DNA from: Negativicutes bacterium
Lineage (GTDB): Bacteria > Bacillota_C > Negativicutes > Sporomusales_B > JARLHX01
DNA: 15,933 bases
Assembly (NCBI GenBank): GCA_031292015.1
Contig: JARLHY010000043.1
Span: 1 to 15,933 of the forward strand
Reading direction: 5' to 3'
Shown one piece after another: positions 1 through 6,661 of this stretch. How positions within the stretch are numbered: the first letter of the stretch is position 1; each line of letters opens with the position of its first letter. The position numbers and the translations under genes were made by a program. Under the pieces are notes generated by a model. The model had not been told where the DNA came from. It did no database searches and worked only from the letters and a program-made list of their open reading frames with translations.

Positions 1-1383
1 CACCGCCTGCCTGCCCTGCTCAGCTTCCTGGGATGTGCCGCCGGCGATCCGGGCCACCGTATGGGCAGTCTCCGAAATCCGGCCGGTGCTTGCCGCCATC
101 TCCTGGGCCACCGCCGCTATCTGCTCGGCCGACTTCGCCTGCCTGTCAGTACCCTGGGCGATTTCGGTGATGGAGCCGGCCACCTGGTTGGCGGCGTCGG
201 CCGACTGATGGGCGCTGGCGGTCAGCTCCTGGCTGGCGGCGCTCACCTGTTCGGCCTGGGATTGCACTGTGGCCACAAGGTCGCGCAGGTTGCCCCTCAT
301 CTCGCGAAACCCTTTGGCCAACTGGCCGATTTCATCCTGGGACGTGACCCTGGTCTCCTGTTCGCGCAGGTCCCCCTGAGTCAACAGCGCCGCTTCGTCC
401 CGGATGGCGATCACCGGTGCGGCAAATCGTTTGCTGATGACAACGATAAAGACCACCGCCAAAGCGAGGAAGGCCAGCGACACGCTCAGCACCGTTTTGG
501 TCAGTGTTGCCACCTCTTTGGTGGCTTCGGTTTCCGGGGCGGAGACGATCATGACCCAGCGCTGGCCGCCAGGCAGTTCGATAGGGGTGAGGACCGAAAT
601 GAGGGGAACCCCCTCGATGAAGGAATATCTTCCTTTCGTCTGCTTATCTGATTCCACCGTTTTCTTGAACAGGACAACCAGTCGATCGTCCAGTTCGGCC
701 TCTTTCAGCTTGAGTTCAGGGTTAATCTTTTTCTCGGCCAAATTCATTTTGCCGACAAGTTCCGGCATTCTGTGATGGGCCAAGAGGAGCCCCGAATCGT
801 CAGCAATCATCCCGTAGCCTGTGTCTTTAAATTTCAGGTCCTTGACCAAAGCACTCATATGGTCCAGCCCATAACTTCCGACCACCAGGCCGGCCACCTG
901 CCCGTTGACAGTTACCGGCACACAGAGATTCACCGATGCCTTGCCTGTGCCCCGGGCGATGAGTGGTTCGGATATGTAGCTTTTGTGGGTAGCCATGACC
1001 TTTTTAAAATACTCCCGGTCGCCAAGCTGGGCTGTCGTGCCGTCTGAACGCATCGCCGAACCGTCGGGAGCGATATAGATAACATAGTCAAATTCTTTGA
1101 ACTGCTTGGCCCCCTGGGTTATGGCATCCATGATCTGCGCCTTGTCGCCCGAACGGACGCGGGCCGTGCTGGCGACCCCTTCCAGTCCGGTTATCAGTTC
1201 CCGAAGATTGCCCTGCAGACGGTTGGCGTAGTCGGTCCCCACCGCCAGGGCCGTTTCGTCAACGCTTCTGGCCAGGGACTGCTCGGACAAATAATAGCTG
1301 ATCCCCGACAATACCCCGAACGACAGGATGAAAAAAGGCAGTAACACAAGAAGAAGCCTGGTCTGAATACTGGTTAGCTTCAT
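1..1383 (-). CDS. Methyl-accepting chemotaxis protein, dCache sensor type (C-terminal part outside window)
   Basis: This is a transmembrane chemoreceptor that would pass ligand binding to CheA/CheW. The reverse strand is open from an ATG at 1383 to the window edge, 461 residues with no stop. A short basic N-terminus and first membrane helix span about residues 7-30. A periplasmic region of about 250 residues follows, with Cache hallmarks such as IYIAPDGSAMRSDG and DREYFKKVM. A second helix lies at about 297-317, then HAMP with DEIGQLAKGF at 350-359. The start of the alanine- and glutamine-rich methyl-accepting coiled coil is heptad-like (ASQELTASAHQSADAANQV). The kinase-contact tip lies beyond position 1. 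The Shine-Dalgarno is only a GGGG run about 9 nt before the ATG. The ligand cannot be read from sequence; similar Cache domains bind amino acids or organic acids. The forward frames here are shadows. Confidence 0.93.
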   Translation of the reverse strand, partial: MKLTSIQTRLLLVLLPFFILSFGVLSGISYYLSEQSLARSVDETALAVGTDYANRLQGNLRELITGLEGVASTARVRSGDKAQIMDAITQGAKQFKEFDYVIYIAPDGSAMRSDGTTAQLGDREYFKKVMATHKSYISEPLIARGTGKASVNLCVPVTVNGQVAGLVVGSYGLDHMSALVKDLKFKDTGYGMIADDSGLLLAHHRMPELVGKMNLAEKKINPELKLKEAELDDRLVVLFKKTVESDKQTKGRYSFIEGVPLISVLTPIELPGGQRWVMIVSAPETEATKEVATLTKTVLSVSLAFLALAVVFIVVISKRFAAPVIAIRDEAALLTQGDLREQETRVTSQDEIGQLAKGFREMRGNLRDLVATVQSQAEQVSAASQELTASAHQSADAANQVAGSITEIAQGTDRQAKSAEQIAAVAQEMAASTGRISETAHTVARIAGGTSQEAEQGRQAV

Positions 1384-1519
1384 TGTTCGGTACCCCGCTT
1401 TCGTCGCCTTAACTATGCCACCCTCTCCGTTAAAGACAATAAACTACAAAAATTTATTAAAAATGACACTCTGTGGTATTTCTTCGATAAATCCCTTTTT
1501 CCTTCCAATTTTTCTTTAA

Positions 1520-1547
1520 ATTATAATTAAATCATAAATATATCCAA
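1520..1547 (-). promoter_or_regulatory. Possible sigma-A promoter for the chemoreceptor gene
   Basis: On the reverse strand TTGGAT (1547-1542), 16 bp, TATAAT (1525-1520). It lies about 140 bp upstream of the ATG in very AT-rich DNA (about 1440-1560), where chance matches are common. I see no sigma-D type flagellar promoter. The rest of 1384-1571 shows no gene. Confidence 0.35.
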
Positions 1548-1571
1548 TAAATTATAAATATTTCCAACATG

Positions 1572-1607
1572 AAAAAGCCTGCAGGCTGAATCACAGCTTG
1601 CAGGCTT
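1572..1607 (-). terminator. Intrinsic terminator of the yacL-like gene
   Basis: The arms AAGCCTGCA (1575-1583) and TGCAGGCTT (1599-1607) are perfect inverted repeats. Pairing continues inward through GCTG/CAGC across one mismatch, to a 5-nt loop. On the reverse strand the stem runs straight into a T tract (the A run at 1572-1576). It lies about 40 bp past the stop of the PIN/TRAM gene and so ends that transcript before the chemoreceptor promoter. Confidence 0.82.
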
Positions 1608-1645
1608 CATTAGTGGTTTATTGAGGCTATTTTATTATCGCCGAG

Positions 1646-2752
1646 TCAGATCGCTTTCGGTTTGGCGAAAATCATCCGTCCGGCGGCGGTCTGAAGCACT
1701 GAAGTCACCATCACGCCGATGGTTTCGCCAATATGGCGTTTGCCGCCATCCACGACGATCATCGTGCCGTCGTCGAGATAAGCCACGCCTTGCCCGAACT
1801 CCTTGCCGTCCTTGACGACATGGACAATCATCTCTTCTCCCGGCAGTACCACCGGTTTTACGGCGTTGGCCAGTTCATTGATATTCAGGACGGGAACGCC
1901 CTGCAGTTCGGCGACTTTGTTCAGATTGTAATCGTTGGTGATAATCTTCCCCTTGAGAACTTGGCCCAGTTTGACCAGCTTCGAATCAACCTCGTTGATA
2001 TCCTCGAAGTCGCGGCTGTCAATCTGGACGTACATGCCGAGTTCCTTTTGGATACGGTTGAGGATATCCAGGCCGCGACGGCCGCGATTGCGTTTAAGAA
2101 GATCGGATGAATCCGCGATATGCTGCAGTTCTTCCAAAACGAACTGTGGGATTAGCAGCGTGCCTTCAATAAAGCCGCTTTTACAGATATCGGCGATTCG
2201 ACCGTCGATGATTACACTGGTATCAAGTATTTTATGCTGAGAGATGTTGACCAGCTTGTCTTTGGGCCGATCCTTGCTGACCCAGGGAATAGAGGAAAAC
2301 AGAGCAAACAGCTCATCCCGCTTGCGAATCGCCACATTAATACCCAGGTAACCAAGAATAATGCTGATTATACCGGGAACATACTTGCCTACAATCGGAA
2401 TCGGTAAAAAAGCAGAGCCTAACAAATTAGAAATTATGAGTCCAATAGCCAAACCCAAAGAACCGGCCAACACATCATACACAGGCATTTTGTTCAGCCT
2501 GGCCTCAATCCAATAAGTAAACTGCCACAACCTTTTCACCAAAAAAGGCGCCAGTAAAAATCCCAGTATTCCTCCTGTCAGACCGCCTACAACAAAAGAC
2601 AGGATGGTCGCCACCGTAATCCCGAAAAAGCCGAAGGACAATAACTCGGGGCTGACCAAAGAGGCCAGATAGGGTATGATCCGGTCGGTGACCATCAAAC
2701 CGCCGACAGCAGCGAGGACAGTTATCGCGAAGCGTAGGGTCTTATCTAGCAA
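1646..2752 (-). CDS. yacL: YacL-type membrane protein with PIN and TRAM domains
   Basis: This is a membrane-anchored putative RNase of 368 residues, about the length of Bacillus YacL. Several hydrophobic helices fill residues 5-145. A PIN nuclease domain follows from about 174, with acidic positions in KILDTSVIIDGR (D177), FVLEELQ (E208/E209) and ITNDYNLNK (D274). A C-terminal TRAM-like beta domain covers about 301-362 (PGEEMIVHVVKDGKE, GGKRHIGETIGVMVTSVLQT). I chose a TTG start at 2752: a strong AGGAGGTG lies just upstream at 2765-2758. The in-frame ATGs at 2773 and 2770 have no Shine-Dalgarno and coincide with the predicted transcription start. In Bacillus yacL follows disA; here spoIIP and carD regions separate them. 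The substrate of the PIN domain is not evident from sequence. Confidence 0.92.
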   Translation of the reverse strand: MLDKTLRFAITVLAAVGGLMVTDRIIPYLASLVSPELLSFGFFGITVATILSFVVGGLTGGILGFLLAPFLVKRLWQFTYWIEARLNKMPVYDVLAGSLGLAIGLIISNLLGSAFLPIPIVGKYVPGIISIILGYLGINVAIRKRDELFALFSSIPWVSKDRPKDKLVNISQHKILDTSVIIDGRIADICKSGFIEGTLLIPQFVLEELQHIADSSDLLKRNRGRRGLDILNRIQKELGMYVQIDSRDFEDINEVDSKLVKLGQVLKGKIITNDYNLNKVAELQGVPVLNINELANAVKPVVLPGEEMIVHVVKDGKEFGQGVAYLDDGTMIVVDGGKRHIGETIGVMVTSVLQTAAGRMIFAKPKAI

Positions 2753-2757
2753 TATCT

Positions 2758-2765
2758 CACCTCCT
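2758..2765 (-). promoter_or_regulatory. Ribosome binding site that sets a TTG start for yacL
   Basis: The reverse strand reads AGGAGGTG here, followed after 5 nt by TTG at 2752-2750. It lies inside the longer ATG-started reading frame, so translation most likely begins at the TTG. Confidence 0.75.
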
Positions 2766-2779
2766 ATCATCATTATTCA

Positions 2780-2808
2780 ATTATAAAGGACTTTGCCTTT
2801 CCCGGCAA
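2780..2808 (-). promoter_or_regulatory. Sigma-A promoter for yacL
   Basis: TTGCCG (2808-2803), 17 bp, TATAAT (2785-2780) on the reverse strand. The -10 is perfect and the -35 partial. Transcription would start near 2773, giving a leader of about 20 nt to the TTG start. A small TTGCC/GGCAA inverted repeat overlaps the -35. Confidence 0.6.
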
Positions 2809-2861
2809 GACCACCTTTGTTAAAAAAGTAAAATTGTGGAAGTAAATCATAGTTTACCCGC

Positions 2862-2899
2862 TAAAAATAAAAAAATACGTCAGTTACCTGGCGTATTTT
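2862..2899 (-). terminator. Terminator overlapping the carD stop codon
   Basis: On the reverse strand AAAATACGCCAG, loop GTAA, CTGACGTATTTT forms a 12-position stem with one C/A mismatch, followed by TTTATTTTTA. The carD stop (TGA, 2882-2880) sits inside the right arm, so the last carD codons double as the left arm. carD therefore appears to end separately from yacL. Confidence 0.75.
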
Positions 2900-3374
2900 C
2901 GTAAAACAACCCGTCAATCCATGCCTCGACACTACACAAATCTTTGTTGCAAGCCAGAACCAGTTCGCTGACCAGGATCTGACGGGCGGTATCGAGGAGC
3001 CTCCGCTCTCCGGTAGACAATTTCTTGACTTTGTCCTGCAGCATCAGGTTGCGCACGACTTCGGCAACTTCGAAGATGTTACCGCTTTTTATTTTGGTGA
3101 GATTGACGTTGAAACGTCGGTTCCAGTTGGCGTTTAGCTGGATCGGGGCGGTCCGCAGAACGTCGATGACTTTGGGCACGTCCGGCTCACCGATAACTTC
3201 CCTGAGACCCACATTATCGGCATTTTTCATCGGAATCATTACCCGCATACCGCCGTAGGGCATGGTCAGTATATAGTAAATTTGCCGCTGTCCCAGGACC
3301 TCGTGCTCTTCTACTGCCTCGATTACCCCTGCTCCGTGCATAGGATAAACTACCTTGTCGCCTATTGCTAACAT
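2880..3374 (-). CDS. carD: CarD/CdnL family RNA polymerase binding transcription regulator
   Basis: The protein has 164 residues, the usual length for bacterial CarD/CdnL. Residues 1-60 form the Tudor-like RNA polymerase interaction domain (AIGDKVVYPMHGAGVIEAVEE, then YYILTMPYGGMRVMIP). The helical C-terminal domain carries the conserved tryptophan that wedges into the promoter minor groove (NWNRRFN, W84). Family members stabilise open promoter complexes, notably at rRNA promoters. The ATG at 3374 follows AGGGGGT at about 7 nt. The gene has its own promoters and terminator and is transcribed away from the divergent gene at 3548. Which promoters it controls in this organism cannot be seen. Confidence 0.93.
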   Translation of the reverse strand: MLAIGDKVVYPMHGAGVIEAVEEHEVLGQRQIYYILTMPYGGMRVMIPMKNADNVGLREVIGEPDVPKVIDVLRTAPIQLNANWNRRFNVNLTKIKSGNIFEVAEVVRNLMLQDKVKKLSTGERRLLDTARQILVSELVLACNKDLCSVEAWIDGLFYENTPGN

Positions 3375-3400
3375 CGCGGCACCCCCTAGCGTATGTTACT

Positions 3401-3429
3401 AGTATAGCACAGAAGGTATCCTCTGTCAA
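3401..3429 (-). promoter_or_regulatory. Strong sigma-A promoter for carD (proximal)
   Basis: On the reverse strand TTGACA (3429-3424), exactly 17 bp, TATACT (3406-3401). This is a near-consensus promoter about 27 bp upstream of the carD ATG. Confidence 0.8.
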
Positions 3430-3437
3430 AATTTTAT

Positions 3438-3467
3438 ATTTTAACACAGTAGTCCACATGTTGTCAA
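3438..3467 (-). promoter_or_regulatory. Possible second (distal) carD promoter
   Basis: TTGACA (3467-3462), 18 bp, TAAAAT (3443-3438) on the reverse strand, upstream of the proximal carD promoter. The -35 is consensus but the -10 lies in AT-rich DNA, so confidence is moderate. Confidence 0.45.
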
Positions 3468-3492
3468 TTCATGATTTTAAATTTTACCACCA

Positions 3493-3522
3493 TTGACAAT
3501 AGCGAACCGGTATTTATATAAT
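3493..3522 (+). promoter_or_regulatory. Sigma-A promoter for the cysteine-rich helical protein gene
   Basis: TTGACA (3493-3498), 18 bp, TATAAT (3517-3522). Both hexamers are consensus. It is divergent from the carD promoters and lies 26 bp before the ATG at 3548. Confidence 0.75.
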
Positions 3523-3547
3523 AAGCCTAAAGTGAGGTGCTGGCCTA

Positions 3548-3943
3548 ATGAACGATAAATGCTGCTCTGATTTCCAGGCGGCGGTTGACGAATACCTGAT
3601 CCGCCACCGAAGCGTGCTTGATGTTTTGACCAAGTATCAAGAAGCCACCGCCAAAGTCAACAGGGCAATTGCCAAAGCAGTTACCGAATGCGGTTGCGTC
3701 GAGGTCAAAGCCGGCCGCCAGCAGATCCCCGACCAGATTCCCTACAGCGATCTCAAGCAGTATATGTCCTCCCATATGTCAGGGCAGCCCTGCGAACACT
3801 GCAAGGAAGTGATTGCGAAAGAACTGGGGCACAGTCTGTTCTACATGACGGCGCTTTGCAATCTGTCGGGACTGAAATTTCACGAAATCATGATCCAGGA
3901 ATGCAAAAATGTCTTAACTCTCGGCGTATTCCATCTGTCATAG
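3548..3943 (+). CDS. Conserved-looking helical protein with MazG-like features and Cys pairs, function unknown
   Basis: A 131-residue, probably all-alpha soluble protein. I do not recognise a characterised family. Residues 82-118 (CEHCKEVIAKELGHSLFYM, then TALCNLSGLKFHEIMIQE) resemble the second half of a MazG-type NTP pyrophosphohydrolase, where EELxDxLxYLxxLAxxLGIDLEEA is typical. The metal-binding aspartate is replaced by histidine (H95), so activity is doubtful. Eight cysteines are present: C5-C6, C48-x-C50, C82-x2-C85, C104 and C119. The middle four could bind zinc or an iron-sulphur centre. The start follows GAGGTG at 8 nt and a consensus promoter. A terminator 20 bp past the stop makes it monocistronic. 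The strong signals argue for a real, well-expressed gene. Confidence 0.85.
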   Translation: MNDKCCSDFQAAVDEYLIRHRSVLDVLTKYQEATAKVNRAIAKAVTECGCVEVKAGRQQIPDQIPYSDLKQYMSSHMSGQPCEHCKEVIAKELGHSLFYMTALCNLSGLKFHEIMIQECKNVLTLGVFHLS

Positions 3944-3963
3944 ACAACAATGCAGCTGCAAGG

Positions 3964-4007
3964 CTTCCGAAAAGCGGGCTCCGGTCCGTTTTGGCGGAAG
4001 CTTTTTT
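3964..4007 (+). terminator. Intrinsic terminator of the 3548-3943 gene
   Basis: CTTCCG (3964-3969) pairs with CGGAAG (3995-4000). The inner AAAA/TTTT and CGG/CCG extend the stem around an 8-nt loop, and six T follow (4002-4007). This separates the gene from spoIIP. Confidence 0.85.
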
Positions 4008-4091
4008 ATTCGGCGCATAAGAAAGGCAGCTGTTACATAATTGTTCCGTCAAGCGGACACTATACCACCAATAACCGTATGAGGTGAAGCG

Positions 4092-5219
4092 ATGAAGCGC
4101 TGGTTCCTTTGGCTCGGTCTGCTGCTTGCGGCAGCCCTGCCTGCAGGCTTCCTGACCGCGGCCGGATACGGCATGTCCGAACTGAGTTCCGGTCATATGA
4201 CAGTACTCGACAATCAGGGAGCGGCGATTCTGAAAACTGGGCTGGTGCTCGCTGCCGGCGACCGGTATATCAGTGAAAATAACCGGGTGTATGAAATCAC
4301 CGCCGTGGAAGGCACGCTGGCCAAAGCCCGGTACCTCGGCGACGAACCGCCGGGCGAGACCACCGACCGGACGCTGCCGGTCCAGGTCCCGGCACCGCCG
4401 TCCGGCCAGTTGGTCGCTGTCTATCATACTCATGACGATGAGTCGTTCATTCCCTCGGACGGCCAGGCCGCCATCGCCGGCGGCGGCGGAATCTTCAAGG
4501 TCGGAGCAGCATTTGCCGGTCGGCTGACCGAGCTTGGCTATCAGACTGAAGTGGATCAAACGCGGCATGCCCCCCACGACGCCAACGCCTATGAGCGTTC
4601 CCGCCGCACCGTCGTCCGGCTGCTTTCCCATCAGCCGGCGGCCCTTTTCGACATCCACCGGGACAGCGGGCCGCCTGGTGATGACCAGGTTACCGTCAAC
4701 GGGCAGAATGCGGCGAAAATGCTGCTGGTGGTCGGCCAGCAAAACCCCTACAGGCAGACCTCGCTGGACTACGCCAAGAGTATCAAGGCGGCGGCGGATG
4801 CCAAACATCCCGGACTCATACGGGGCATACTGGCTGCTCACGGCAGCTACAACCAGGATTTGGCGCCCCGGGCGATGCTTGTTGAAATCGGCACCCAGCA
4901 TAGCCGCCGCCAGGCAGCCGAATACAGCGCCGCGCTGCTGGCCGACCTTGTGCCGCTGTTTCTGACCCCGGCCACTGCCGGATCTTCAGCCCAGGATGCC
5001 AAAACCGGAATGCCGCCGGCTGTTCCGCTGCCGTCCGGCGCCGCCGCAGACAGTTACGGGCGGGACATCGCGGCAATGATTGGTGCACTTATTGCCGGCT
5101 CGGCTCTTTATCTTTTTCTCAGCACCGGCGGCTGGCCTGAGGCCAAACGCCGGCTGAACCACTTCCGCAACATCGAATTCATCAATTTCCTCGGCATCCG
5201 CGGCAAAAGGAAGAAATAA
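4092..5219 (+). CDS. spoIIP: Stage II sporulation protein P (SpoIIP), with extra N-terminal domain and C-terminal membrane segment
   Basis: SpoIIP is a cell-wall amidase/endopeptidase that works with SpoIID and SpoIIM during septal peptidoglycan thinning and engulfment. The 375-residue protein starts with a hydrophobic signal/anchor (residues 3-24). The Zn hydrolase domain covers about 106-290: VAVYHTHDDES (H112, H114, E117), LFDIHRDS (D187, H189, R190) and RGILAAHGSYNQDLAPRAMLVEIGT (243-267, E265), all signature stretches of the family. Between anchor and enzyme, residues 35-83 form a small domain shared with the next gene. After a linker, residues 327-344 form a second hydrophobic helix and a very basic tail ends in GKRKK. 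The usual SpoIIP, as I know it, has only the N-terminal anchor. ATG follows GAGGTGA at 4 nt. No convincing sigma-A or sigma-E promoter is visible in 4008-4091. The next gene starts 11 nt downstream. Confidence 0.9.
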   Translation: MKRWFLWLGLLLAAALPAGFLTAAGYGMSELSSGHMTVLDNQGAAILKTGLVLAAGDRYISENNRVYEITAVEGTLAKARYLGDEPPGETTDRTLPVQVPAPPSGQLVAVYHTHDDESFIPSDGQAAIAGGGGIFKVGAAFAGRLTELGYQTEVDQTRHAPHDANAYERSRRTVVRLLSHQPAALFDIHRDSGPPGDDQVTVNGQNAAKMLLVVGQQNPYRQTSLDYAKSIKAAADAKHPGLIRGILAAHGSYNQDLAPRAMLVEIGTQHSRRQAAEYSAALLADLVPLFLTPATAGSSAQDAKTGMPPAVPLPSGAAADSYGRDIAAMIGALIAGSALYLFLSTGGWPEAKRRLNHFRNIEFINFLGIRGKRKK

Positions 5220-5230
5220 GGAGGATTGGC

Positions 5231-5563
5231 ATGGCTGGCAAAAGACGGCTGCTGTTCATCATCGGGCTGGCAGCGCTGGGCATCGTCGTCGCTGCCGGCG
5301 TCCTCGGTCATTTGCCTGCGCAGATCCTGCCTATCGAGCAAAAGCCGGAACAGGCGCCCCAGGAGAACTATGACCATTACGTCATTGTCGACGCCGAGAC
5401 CGAGGAACCGCTAATGTTCGTTCCGCTGAAGGTGAATGTCGGCGACGAACTGATCAGCGAAAAAAACAAACGTTATCAGGTGGTCAGAATCGAAGAAAAC
5501 CGGGCCTACGCCCGGTTCGTCGAAAATGTGAATATAGAACAGTATTCTCCCAAACCAAAATAA
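5231..5563 (+). CDS. Small single-pass membrane protein sharing a domain with the SpoIIP N-terminus
   Basis: A 110-residue protein with a basic start and one hydrophobic helix (residues 7-26), then a soluble domain (about 49-97) probably outside the membrane. That domain aligns with SpoIIP residues 35-83. Without gaps, residues 71-97 match SpoIIP 56-82 at 11 of 27 positions (GD..IS, then E..N..Y, E, A.AR), plus R/K, I/V, V/I and Y/F replacements. An H..[VI][LV]D motif precedes it in both. The start follows AAGGAGG (5218-5224), which overlaps the spoIIP stop, so the two genes are surely co-transcribed and probably translationally coupled. I know of no named family. I infer a role with SpoIIP, as partner, regulator or duplicated domain. 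It ends 15 bp before the convergent disA stop. Confidence 0.88.
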   Translation: MAGKRRLLFIIGLAALGIVVAAGVLGHLPAQILPIEQKPEQAPQENYDHYVIVDAETEEPLMFVPLKVNVGDELISEKNKRYQVVRIEENRAYARFVENVNIEQYSPKPK

Positions 5564-5578
5564 TATTATTGCTTGGGT

Positions 5579-6661
5579 CTAGATGTGACGGTCGAGCAGA
5601 GCCTGTTCCCGCAGGCGCTTGAGGCCGTCTTTTATTGTTTTTGCCCGTACTTCGCCGATGCCGTCTACCTCGTCCAGTTCGTTGATACTTGCGCTGTGAA
5701 CCCGCTTCAGGGTTTTAAAGTGAACCACCAGATTCTCCACCACCGGCATCGGCAGCCTGGGGATACGGTTCAGCAGCCTGAAGCCCCGCGGCGCCACCGG
5801 GATATCCATCGCATTCGGGGTCACGCCATAGCCGAGAATACGGCACACGTTATAGGTATCGAGAAGCTCTTCCTGCAAACAGGCCATCTGGCCCCGTACG
5901 TCTTCATGGGTTTTGGCGTCGGCGCTCACGCAATAATCCTTGATGAGCAGCAGCACATCGTCTTCTTCCGGAGTGAGTTCCTCCATCTGCATACTGATCA
6001 GGCGGCCTTCACTGCCGAGTTCGATAATGTTGTGCTGTATCTCCCTGGCGATCCGGCTGACATGTTCAGCCCGGATAGCCACCGCCGCCACGTCGCTCAA
6101 GGTTGCAAGGTCCTCAAACTCCAGGGCGCTGAGCGTACTGAGACCCCGATTCAAAACCGTTTCGTACTTCTCAAGGGTCTGCAGGGCCTGGTTGGCGCGG
6201 CCCAGGAGCACGGTGATGTCGGTCAGGGTGTATTTTGTTTCGCCGAGGTAAACGGTGATGATATTCCGGCGCTGGGAAATGGCCAGGACAAGAACTCCGG
6301 CCTGGCGGGCCATCCGCTCCGCGGTCCGGTGCCGGGTTCCGGTCTCGGAAGTAGGTACAGAATAGTGCGGGACAAGCTGAGCGTTGCCGTACAAAATCCG
6401 TCTCGTATCAGAGGACAAAACAATTGCGCCGTCCATTTTGGCCAGCTCATAGAAGGCGGCAGGAGTAAACTCGGAGTTGATGGCAAACCCTCCGTCCACC
6501 GCGTCCAGCACCTTGGGCGAATCGCCGACAACCACCAGGGCGCCCATCTTAGCCCTGAGGACATTCTCCAGCCCTTCGCGAAAAGCGGTCCCAGGGGCCA
6601 GACTCCTGATTGTCTTAATAAATCTCGGATCCCAGATTTGATCCTCGCGACTTTTAGTCAT
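5579..6661 (-). CDS. disA: DNA integrity scanning diadenylate cyclase DisA
   Basis: DisA makes c-di-AMP from two ATP and scans DNA for branched structures; in Bacillus it delays sporulation when DNA is damaged. With the ATG at 6661 the protein is 360 residues, the length of Bacillus DisA. The diadenylate cyclase domain (about 1-150) has the two active-site motifs DGA (77-79) and RHR (110-112, in TGTRHRTAER). A helical spine follows. The C-terminal helix-hairpin-helix DNA-binding domain contains EVDGIGEVRAKTI (about 331-343). The start is preceded by GGAGG 9 nt upstream and overlaps the radA stop by 8 nt. An ATG 30 nt further upstream has no Shine-Dalgarno and would break family length. All catalytic motifs are intact. 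Confidence 0.97.
   Translation of the reverse strand: MTKSREDQIWDPRFIKTIRSLAPGTAFREGLENVLRAKMGALVVVGDSPKVLDAVDGGFAINSEFTPAAFYELAKMDGAIVLSSDTRRILYGNAQLVPHYSVPTSETGTRHRTAERMARQAGVLVLAISQRRNIITVYLGETKYTLTDITVLLGRANQALQTLEKYETVLNRGLSTLSALEFEDLATLSDVAAVAIRAEHVSRIAREIQHNIIELGSEGRLISMQMEELTPEEDDVLLLIKDYCVSADAKTHEDVRGQMACLQEELLDTYNVCRILGYGVTPNAMDIPVAPRGFRLLNRIPRLPMPVVENLVVHFKTLKRVHSASINELDEVDGIGEVRAKTIKDGLKRLREQALLDRHI

Noticed and set aside
61..1047. Forward frames across the chemoreceptor region
   Set aside because: The reverse strand encodes continuous Cache, HAMP and signalling segments; the forward frames have no domain logic.
1384..1520. c-di-GMP riboswitch in the chemoreceptor leader
   Set aside because: Such switches are common before chemotaxis genes, but none of the conserved core is visible here.
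4030..4070. Sigma-E promoter for spoIIP
   Set aside because: CATAATT and TATACC elements exist, but spacing and -10 sequence fit poorly.
3888..4901. 337-codon reverse frame antisense to spoIIP
   Set aside because: Runs through a terminator and a clear SpoIIP catalytic domain; no family similarity.
5556..5580. Bidirectional terminator between the small membrane protein gene and disA
   Set aside because: AATAATATTATT flanked by CCAA/TTGG is a weak AT stem with no T tract on either strand.
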